The notes beneath the pieces are model-generated. The model searched no databases. It saw only the letters and a program-made list of their open reading frames with translations, and was not told the origin of the DNA. A DNA stretch of 41,373 bases from Bacteroidales bacterium (GTDB taxonomy: Bacteria > Bacteroidota > Bacteroidia > Bacteroidales > WCHB1-69), in contig JAEEQE010000028.1 of the NCBI GenBank assembly GCA_016285145.1, positions 1 to 41,373 on the forward strand. The letters run 5' to 3'. This document shows, piece by piece, positions 1 to 5,652 of the stretch (its first letter is position 1; each line of letters begins with the position of its first letter). The translations under genes and the position numbers were made by a program.

Positions 1-1
1 G

Positions 2-547
2 ATCGTCACCTCCGGCAACGCCCTGAAGCTCGTCAACCAGCTGCCCAAGGACGAGAAGATCATCTTTGTGCCCGACGGCAACCTCGGCGACTACATCAAC
101 CGGATGACGGGCCGCCAGATGCTTCTCTGGGACGGTGCCTGCTGCGTACACGACCATTATGAGGTGGAGGATTTGGAAAAGGCCAAAGCCGAACATCCTA
201 ACGCTTTAGTGGTGGCGCATCCCGAGTGCCGCCGCGAGCTGTTGGAGAAGGTGGATTTCATCGGCTCCACCGCCGCGATGCTCAACTTCATCGGTGAGAG
301 CGACGCCAAGGAGTTCATCGTCGTCACCGAGAGCGGCATCATTTACGAAATGCAGAAGCGCAACCCCGACAAGAAGCTCTACACCCTCTACAACGGCGCG
401 GTCAAGCACGACTGCGTGAACATGAAGAAGAACAACCTCATCAACATCTACGCCGCCCTGCTTGAGGAACAGCCGGAGCTCATTATGGATGAGGAGTTGA
501 GGAAGAAGGCGTTGGTGCCGATACAGAGGATGCTGGAGATGAGTTAG
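2..547 (+). CDS. nadA: Quinolinate synthase NadA, C-terminal part (5' end outside window)
   Basis: NadA condenses iminoaspartate with dihydroxyacetone phosphate to quinolinate in de novo NAD synthesis, using an oxygen-sensitive [4Fe-4S] cluster. The reading frame is open from base 2, so the N-terminal half is missing; 181 codons are visible. The visible family marks are PDGNLGDYI, the WDGACCVH block, the HPEC block, the GSTAAM block, FIVVTESGIIYEM and the C-terminal HDCVNMKKNNL. The cysteine of GAC and the cysteine of HDC match the second and third cluster ligands of the family; the first ligand would lie upstream. No nadB or nadC is in view. A diverged copy of the last 13 codons recurs at 1616-1654. 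Confidence 0.95.
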   Translation: MVTSGNALKLVNQLPKDEKIIFVPDGNLGDYINRMTGRQMLLWDGACCVHDHYEVEDLEKAKAEHPNALVVAHPECRRELLEKVDFIGSTAAMLNFIGESDAKEFIVVTESGIIYEMQKRNPDKKLYTLYNGAVKHDCVNMKKNNLINIYAALLEEQPELIMDEELRKKALVPIQRMLEMS

Positions 548-593
548 GACAATTAATAATTAATAGATTACAGTGTTTGGGGGAAGGAGCGTT

Positions 594-1265
594 ATGAAAC
601 GGATTCCGAATATACATTTCTTAGTGATGACGGGCTTTTTTGCTTTCATTTCGATGATGGTGTTGTGTCTGTCGTCTTCTGCGCAGAACAACGAGTCAAT
701 TCCTTACCGGCATCACCTTGAGTTGAACATCGGGGAGCCGTTCTCCAGCGCGTGGGGGCTCAACCTGATGTTTGTGGACCACAGTCCGGCGGCGGAAGAG
801 CGTTTCCACAGCTGGGCAAGCACCTACAGGCCCTATTTGGGCGGTCCAAACAGAGGATACGAAGACGAATGGCTCTCGTTGCCTGTGACGGTAGCCTATT
901 ACAACCAAGTGCTGCGCTGGCTGCAAGTCGGGGCGGAGATTTCCACCATGTCAATGTGTACCACTGAAAACACGTGGGAGGGAAAGAGATACGAGTATTT
1001 TCTGACAACGAACCTGTATCTGCTGGGGGCAGTCCGCTTCAACTATTTCCACAAAGGGATCACCGACCTGTATTCTGGCATTTCTATCGGGGCCAAGTTG
1101 CGTATGGAGACCACCAAGCACGATGGCGTCATCGCCGTAACGGCGGGGACTGCGTTCCAGCTCACCGCCTTGGGCGTGCGCTTCGGCAAGCGGCTGTATG
1201 GGTCCGTGGAATTGGGCTACGGGTACAAAGGCCTGCTGAATGTGGGCATCGGGACCCGATTTTAG
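594..1265 (+). CDS. Secreted protein, probable outer-membrane beta-barrel, function unknown
   Basis: A 223-residue protein. An in-frame GTG at 573 would add seven residues, but the ATG at 594 begins directly with a signal peptide (MKR followed by a hydrophobic stretch ending SSSAQ) and has an AAGGAG-like purine stretch just upstream. The mature part alternates polar and aromatic residues in short amphipathic strands (LELNIGEPF, YRPYLGG, SGISIGAKLRM, YGSVELGYGYKG). It ends in a terminal Phe (GIGTRF), as outer-membrane beta-barrels usually do. It lies 46 bp after nadA and may be co-transcribed or part of the adjoining accessory island. I do not recognise a named family. Confidence 0.75.
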   Translation: MKRIPNIHFLVMTGFFAFISMMVLCLSSSAQNNESIPYRHHLELNIGEPFSSAWGLNLMFVDHSPAAEERFHSWASTYRPYLGGPNRGYEDEWLSLPVTVAYYNQVLRWLQVGAEISTMSMCTTENTWEGKRYEYFLTTNLYLLGAVRFNYFHKGITDLYSGISIGAKLRMETTKHDGVIAVTAGTAFQLTALGVRFGKRLYGSVELGYGYKGLLNVGIGTRF

Positions 1266-1714
1266 ATGCTATACCAGCAACATCTACCCTACCGCACAAC
1301 ACAGTAACCGCTATATGAAGTAGAACCTGAGGACGAATCACTTTTATTCACCCCACACAGTACAATGCGCAAACATTAAACCATAAAACGCTCGTAATAC
1401 TGAAACTATAAAATATCTTTGATAATTAACGTGTGTGTTTAAGTTATCACAATCATTTTAATCACAAGACACTGATGCAGAGCGCGTTTTATTTTTTTTA
1501 GCAAGGCGAGAAGAAATAAACATCATTAAAATTGAAATCATCCTTGTAATGGAATTCTTCGCAGACCTTTGGTCAGGAAAGATTTACTGAAAAAGAATAC
1601 CCCCACCTAAAAAATGCGCTGGTTCCGACACAAAGGGTGCTGGAGATGAGTTATAGATATATTCTTAAACGTTAGAGGATACAAGGTTTACATTTTGACA
1701 CACCTTTCTCTATG
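1266..1714. other. Gene-free stretch with a nadA 3'-end remnant
   Basis: About 450 bp without a credible gene, more AT-rich than nadA. I see no clear terminator after the gene ending at 1265. The only recognisable content is the nadA-like scrap at 1616-1654, annotated separately. The sequence between 1320 and 1600 is low-complexity AT-rich DNA with stops in all frames. The stretch appears to be the left flank of an accessory island. Confidence 0.6.
1616..1654 (+). pseudogene. Diverged remnant of a nadA 3' end
   Basis: These 39 bases match the last 13 codons of the nadA copy at 509-547 at 33 positions, including a run of 16 identical bases. Translated, the copy reads ALVPTQRVLEMS against ALVPIQRMLEMS. 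Most differences are synonymous or conservative and the stop TAG has become TAT. The pattern implies descent from a protein-coding nadA terminus of another lineage, not a recent local duplication. It could be the distal half of an old attachment site or the scar of a gene-end replacement; the sequence alone does not decide. Confidence 0.7.
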
Positions 1715-2233
1715 TTACTTTTGGGTTTTCACCCTATTATATGCGTTAGTAGAGCCTGTCATATTAAACACATAAATCTCTACATCTGGTACATATTCGC
1801 CATCGAAATACTTTTGGTATTCTATTTTCAGTTTCATTGCCGTAGCCATCTTGAAATCAGAAAGAAACTGACCGTTCATCAAACTTAGCATATTGTCTAA
1901 TTCAACATCTTCAGGTGACAATCTCGGTGACAAAGTCATCATGTGTTTATCCCATGGCAGACCTATAACACTATATTCTTTTACATTATCTCCAACTTTC
2001 ATTAACACTGTTACGTTTGTGATGTCGTTTTTGAGTTGTATTTCGCCTGTTAATATCGTTAATACCACATTTTGATCATAAAAAGTCAATCCGAGGTATG
2101 CATTTTTACCTTTAGCTTTTACTATTGCTTTAACACTTCTTTCAAATCCGTCATCTTCTATCTCTACTTCCCATTGGGCAAATACGCCAATATGAATTGC
2201 AAGCATTAAAAACAAAAAAAATAACCGTTTCAT
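1715..2233 (-). CDS. Small secreted protein of unknown function
   Basis: A 172-residue protein with a clear signal peptide (MKRLFFLFLMLAIHIGVFA, cleavage before QWEVE). The mature part is hydrophilic and strand-rich with no cysteines, no membrane span and no motif I can assign. It is AT-rich like the surrounding island and unlike nadA or hslR, so it probably arrived by transfer. A -7 promoter box at 2517-2524 on this strand would give it a leader of roughly 275 nt with several hairpins, unusually long for this genome. It has no operon partner. Confidence 0.7.
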   Translation of the reverse strand: MKRLFFLFLMLAIHIGVFAQWEVEIEDDGFERSVKAIVKAKGKNAYLGLTFYDQNVVLTILTGEIQLKNDITNVTVLMKVGDNVKEYSVIGLPWDKHMMTLSPRLSPEDVELDNMLSLMNGQFLSDFKMATAMKLKIEYQKYFDGEYVPDVEIYVFNMTGSTNAYNRVKTQK

Positions 2234-2487
2234 AATATACCCCTAATACGTGTCGGATGCAACTTTTTTGTCCACCAGCACCAAAACAGACTTTAAAACA
2301 AATGAAAGAAGCGTGGTGCTGTATGTCTATCGCTGATGATGGTCGTAGGAATACCAATAAAAATGAATAGATAAACAGTCCACGCCTATAAGCGCGAACC
2401 GCTATACTGACCATTTTTATTGCTGTGAAAGTTTCCTACATTCTCATCAGCAGTCGAGCATAACGCCTCGTTTTTTCAACAAATATA

Positions 2488-2511
2488 TGGTTTACTACTC
2501 TTCGTAAACCA
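2488..2511 (-). other. Hairpin at the start of the leftward leader
   Basis: A perfect 8-bp stem (TGGTTTAC and GTAAACCA) closes an 8-base loop. It begins about seven bases downstream of the leftward -7 box, so it would form the very 5' end of the transcript running to the gene at 1715-2233. A 5'-terminal hairpin could stabilise the RNA. Confidence 0.4.
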
Positions 2512-2516
2512 GAATG

Positions 2517-2524
2517 CAAATATA
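2517..2524 (-). promoter_or_regulatory. -7 promoter box, leftward
   Basis: TATATTTG on the minus strand fits the Bacteroidota -7 consensus TAnnTTTG. It would start transcription near 2510, toward the secreted-protein gene at 1715-2233. No good -33 element is visible. Confidence 0.45.
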
Positions 2525-2974
2525 CATTTTTTTAACCACATATATATTTGCTCACAACAAAAAAATAATAAAACGGAACTCAAAGATACGGTGTAAAAAG
2601 ATATAGTTATCAAAAAAATCATTTAAAAACAGCGTGAAACGTTTTTTGACCATTATCGAATTTCATATTTAATATGATCCTCTAGTTATTGAGGCAATTT
2701 CGACAAATCTGTTTACGTGCCAACAGCAATGTATTATATCTATTTCAACAAACAAAACGAACTAGTACTAATATGGTTAAAGAAAGTTTGTGTGAAAACG
2801 GTCCTTGTAGTCAACCTAATCCTCGCGACAAAGAAAACCCACACCCTCATCAACATTTTCGATTTTATTCAAAAACTTGACCTGTTGATTTATGGGTTGT
2901 ATGCATTGACAAAAAAGATGGTAGGAATAAAAAACTCACAGCGAGGTCTTTTCGAGAACCGTAAACGCAGTCAT

Positions 2975-3007
2975 CTTGACATAATAACAATATGGTACGA
3001 TATTTGC
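2975..3007 (+). promoter_or_regulatory. Promoter of the HNH-protein gene
   Basis: CTTGACA (2975-2981), a 17-base spacer and GATATTTGC (2999-3007). The second part is one mismatch from the Bacteroidota -7 box, while TTGACA-N17-GATATT also resembles a sigma-70 promoter. Transcription would start near 3013, giving a leader of about 30 nt to the ATG at 3042. The rpn gene at 17421 has the same arrangement with the same spacer length. Confidence 0.55.
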
Positions 3008-3041
3008 AATGATTTATTGTTCAGCTGTTAACTAATACACC

Positions 3042-4331
3042 ATGCCCGAATTCACTTTAATTTCTAGCAACTCAAATACAATTCTCTATCTGAATACACA
3101 TAACGAATCAGGTATTCGTCTAATTTCAGAACTATTCACAGGAAATCCCGACTCTACAACAATACCAAGTAAACTAACAGCATCCACCGAATTTAAAGGG
3201 CGGTTACATCTTTTGGATATTATGGGAGAATTCTCCTATAAACCCAAACAATTCTTCAATCTTATTCCTGACAATCAGTTTTTTTTATTTCTTCCAGATC
3301 ATATTGATGACATTATAACCATCGAACAATATAGGAAGGAATTATCTCGCATTAATGGCACATCTATCAAACATTCGGATTGGGATGACATAATGGTTTC
3401 CCTTAGCCATCACTATGAGGTGAGAATGTTCAATGGAAATAGTCGGCAAAAAATTGGAGTGTTTGAAAAAAACAAACGGATTTGTCGTTTTTGTGGTAAG
3501 TCTCTGCCTTATGTCTCATTTAGTCAGAAAGCTCATGCCATATCAGAGTCCTTAGGAAACAAGGGGTTGATTTGTCTTGAAGAATGCGATGAGTGTAATA
3601 AGCATTTTAATGAGACTATTGAGCAAGATATTTGTAATCTGCTACATTTCCAACTAATGCTAAAAGGTGTTAAAGGTAAAAAAGGTAATCCAACCATACT
3701 AGGAGATGGAATATCCATGAAAAATGATACTTCTTCTCGTTCTTCAACAGGAAGAGACACTATCGTTATTAATGTCAAGGAATTGCCAGATAGTCATGAT
3801 CTTCAAAAAACAATCAAGTCCCTTTCAAAAAAATATTCTTTTGTTCTCGAAAAATACACACCTCAAAACATCTATAAATGCTTATGTAAATATGTTCTCA
3901 GTCTTATAGATTCTCGTTATTTGTCTTTTTTCAAAGACACTATCAAATGGATCAACGAACCTCTCACAAAACGTCGGCTTCCTCCTGTATGGTATTATAG
4001 CATTCCTACTGGAGATGTTCCAACATTGACAATTATGATACGTAAACATAATCACAAAGAAATTCCATATTGCTGGGCCATATTAAGTGTTGCCGGAGAT
4101 CAATTCTTATTCATTGTTCCTTTCTGTTCCCTTGATAAGTATAAATTTACTGGTAAAAACCGTGTGAAATACTTCTCAGACGGTCTATCGTATTTCATGC
4201 CTTACATAAAGTTGAAACCGATAAGGTTAAGTGGGGTTACGCCTAAAAATATCAAGATTGATTTCAACTTGAAAATCCCCCCTGAATGTGTTGAAGGTAG
4301 GGATTTTTATATCCTCCAACAAGGATTTTAA
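3042..4331 (+). CDS. HNH endonuclease-like protein (HNH_5-type zinc finger), possible defence gene
   Basis: A 429-residue protein with an HNH-type nuclease core at about residues 147-198: C148-x2-C151, then KAHAISESLGN containing H165, then ECDECN with C182 and C185 followed by N186. This spacing matches HNH_5-type domains, in which four cysteines bind zinc and the AH-x-I/P-E-LGN block supplies the catalytic His. The N-terminal 145 residues and C-terminal 230 residues have no motif I can name; they may recognise the target. The gene stands alone in AT-rich DNA with its own promoter and no methylase partner, which suggests a horizontally acquired single-gene system. An antiphage role is inference only. 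It could also be a restriction-like or homing-type nuclease. Confidence 0.75.
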   Translation: MPEFTLISSNSNTILYLNTHNESGIRLISELFTGNPDSTTIPSKLTASTEFKGRLHLLDIMGEFSYKPKQFFNLIPDNQFFLFLPDHIDDIITIEQYRKELSRINGTSIKHSDWDDIMVSLSHHYEVRMFNGNSRQKIGVFEKNKRICRFCGKSLPYVSFSQKAHAISESLGNKGLICLEECDECNKHFNETIEQDICNLLHFQLMLKGVKGKKGNPTILGDGISMKNDTSSRSSTGRDTIVINVKELPDSHDLQKTIKSLSKKYSFVLEKYTPQNIYKCLCKYVLSLIDSRYLSFFKDTIKWINEPLTKRRLPPVWYYSIPTGDVPTLTIMIRKHNHKEIPYCWAILSVAGDQFLFIVPFCSLDKYKFTGKNRVKYFSDGLSYFMPYIKLKPIRLSGVTPKNIKIDFNLKIPPECVEGRDFYILQQGF

Positions 4332-4334
4332 CAA

Positions 4335-4445
4335 CATTCTGATGAGGAAATCGAACGTCTGGTGGCGCAAATAGACACAGATATGCGCAACTTAGAGGAT
4401 GCCCTGCGAAACGACCTTGTCTTTCGCAACCTGTTGCACCCATAA
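4335..4445 (+). pseudogene. Truncated 3' end of an unidentified gene
   Basis: Directly after the stop of the HNH gene the same frame runs open for about 37 codons and ends at TAA 4443-4445, reading DEEIERLVAQID, then MRNLEDALRNDLVF, then RNLLHP. The segment is richer in GC than the HNH gene and looks like an amphipathic coding sequence. It has no usable start. The likely reading is the 3' end of a resident gene cut off by arrival of the AT-rich island. Sharing the frame with the HNH gene may be chance. I cannot name the parent gene. Confidence 0.35.
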
Positions 4446-4787
4446 ACGTCCGCGCACCTACGGCGTGCGACATGCCCGCCCGCACCGCACATCCCCACCG
4501 AACCCCGCAGCCCTGACGGGCTGCGTCTAATCATCCGTTTTTCCGCGAAATCCCGATTTTAAAATGGTCGAATTCGACCACTTTAGAAAAGATAAACCTG
4601 ATTGCGATTCGGCGAATGATGGTGCTAGCAAACTATAAAGACCATAAGATGCTGGTGGATAACAGCTAATGATGCAAGAACCCCGCAACCCCGACGGGCT
4701 GCGATTTTTGATATAGAAACTACTGAAAAACGGTCTCCGGTCTATGGTCCCTAATCACTAACGACTAATCACTAACCCCTAGAACTC
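4446..4787. repeat. Intergenic palindrome and direct-repeat cluster
   Basis: This gene-free stretch is packed with short repeats. There is a CGCAC/GTGCG hairpin near 4453-4469. An 8-bp hairpin CGCAGCCC-TGAC-GGGCTGCG near 4506-4525 has a decayed direct copy near 4685-4704. A perfect 16-bp palindrome, TGGTCGAATTCGACCA, lies at 4565-4580. A perfect 12-bp direct repeat, CTAATCACTAAC, lies at 4751-4762 and 4765-4776. These look like dispersed intergenic elements, not parts of a gene. Confidence 0.6.
4565..4580. repeat. Perfect 16-bp palindrome
   Basis: TGGTCGAATTCGACCA is fully self-complementary. It is not next to a promoter, so an operator role is unsupported; it may belong to the surrounding repeat cluster. 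Confidence 0.55.
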
Positions 4788-5174
4788 CTACTCCTCCGCA
4801 TACCGGCTCTTTACATATTCCAGCTGGCGGCGGTCGCGTTTGGTGGGGCGGCCAAGACCATGGGGACGGTATTCCGCGGTCTTTAATGTCTTCATGCGGT
4901 CGTATTCCTCCTGCGGGGTGAGGTCCTCCATGTATTGAGGCACAAGTGGCGCCCCCACCCTGCTCTTCGGTGTGCCGAGCACCTTCACCGTCTTGTTGAG
5001 CGAGCCGATGTGCACCTCGTACACCTCCTCCGTGCGCACGTCACGCGAGGGCTTCACGTTGGTGCCGTCCAGCTTCACCTTGCCGGCATTGCAGGCCTCT
5101 GTGGCCATGGAGCGCGTCTTGAAGAGACGCACCATCCATAACCATTTGTCAATTCTAACATCCAGTTTTTCCAT
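4788..5174 (-). CDS. hslR: S4-domain RNA-binding protein, Hsp15 family
   Basis: A 128-residue protein. The N-terminal S4 fold (about residues 5-65) contains RIDKWLWMVRLFKTRSMATEAC and GKVKLDGTNVKPSR, the typical Hsp15 signature. A basic C-terminal tail (GRPTKRDRRQLEYVKSRY) follows. In E. coli, Hsp15 binds stalled 50S subunits that carry nascent peptidyl-tRNA and helps recycle them. The gene starts 3 bp after the stop of the DUF2147 gene and is the last gene of a three-gene minus-strand operon. Length and motifs are normal. Confidence 0.9.
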   Translation of the reverse strand: MEKLDVRIDKWLWMVRLFKTRSMATEACNAGKVKLDGTNVKPSRDVRTEEVYEVHIGSLNKTVKVLGTPKSRVGAPLVPQYMEDLTPQEEYDRMKTLKTAEYRPHGLGRPTKRDRRQLEYVKSRYAEE

Positions 5175-5177
5175 GAT

Positions 5178-5642
5178 TTAACCAATCTTCTTCCATGTCA
5201 TCGTGCGCCCGAGGGCCGGAATGCCGATGTAGCCGCGCACGCGCAACACATTTTCCTTCTCAAACCACATGCGACTCTTGTAGAACTTGCCGTGTACCGG
5301 GTCGTAAATCTCCCCGTCCACCCAGCGATTTTCCTTGGCATCGTAACGAAAATGAAACAACAACTTGATCTTGTCGCCGGGCGTGTTCCGCTTCTTGGGG
5401 TCCGGATTCATGATGTCGCGCTTGGGCGAGCCATCCTTGAAGGTCGGATTCTTCACCCAGATGATCTGCCCCTCATACAGGCCGTTGGAGGTTTTGGTGA
5501 TTTTGATCTTACAGTCCTCGTCCGACTGGTCGTCAGAGATATAGTAGATGCCTAAAATTTTATCTGCGGCCGTTTGTGCAGCCGCAGATAAAAAATTGGA
5601 GCATAAGACTGCTATAATCAGTATGTTGATATAGAATCTCAT
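5178..5642 (-). CDS. DUF2147 family secreted protein
   Basis: A 154-residue protein with a signal peptide (MRFYINILIIAVLCSNFLSAAAQ). The start at 5642 was chosen because the extra upstream codons are Pro/Arg-rich and overlap the preceding gene. The mature part has DUF2147 marks: an opening lipocalin-like strand (KILGIYYISDD), GLYEGQIIWV, the WVDGEIYDPVHGKFYKSRMWFE block and a closing RVRGYIGIPALGRTMTWKKI. The family is predicted to be a small periplasmic or exported beta-barrel of unknown role. It lies 10 bp after the DUF349 gene and 3 bp before hslR, so the three are surely co-transcribed. Confidence 0.85.
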   Translation of the reverse strand: MRFYINILIIAVLCSNFLSAAAQTAADKILGIYYISDDQSDEDCKIKITKTSNGLYEGQIIWVKNPTFKDGSPKRDIMNPDPKKRNTPGDKIKLLFHFRYDAKENRWVDGEIYDPVHGKFYKSRMWFEKENVLRVRGYIGIPALGRTMTWKKIG

Positions 5643-5652
5643 TATAGAAAGT

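Larger units (their letters stand above)
2234..3041. other. Gene-free AT-rich stretch with hairpins and promoters
   Basis: About 800 bp with no convincing gene. The left half (2234-2525) looks like a structured leader of the leftward gene. It contains an 8-bp stem TGGTTTAC/GTAAACCA (2488-2511), an 11-bp inverted repeat CAATAAAAATG/CATTTTTATTG (2355-2365 and 2412-2422) and an 8-bp pair CAGCACCA/TGGTGCTG (2276-2283 and 2314-2321). Divergent -7 boxes face left at 2517-2524 and right at 2543-2550. The right half holds a 104-codon GTG-started frame (2717-3031) with no recognisable similarity; the promoter of the next gene lies inside it, so I do not call it a gene. Confidence 0.5.

Noticed and set aside
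2717-3031. A 104-codon GTG-started frame in the AT-rich gap, reading hydrophobic at the start
   Set aside because: No recognisable family, no ATG and no upstream signal. The promoter of the HNH gene lies inside its end. AT-rich DNA of this length can stay open by chance.
3042-4445. Reading the HNH gene and the following open frame as one 467-residue protein interrupted by a stop
   Set aside because: The composition changes at the stop and there is no known readthrough context. A truncated neighbour is the simpler explanation.
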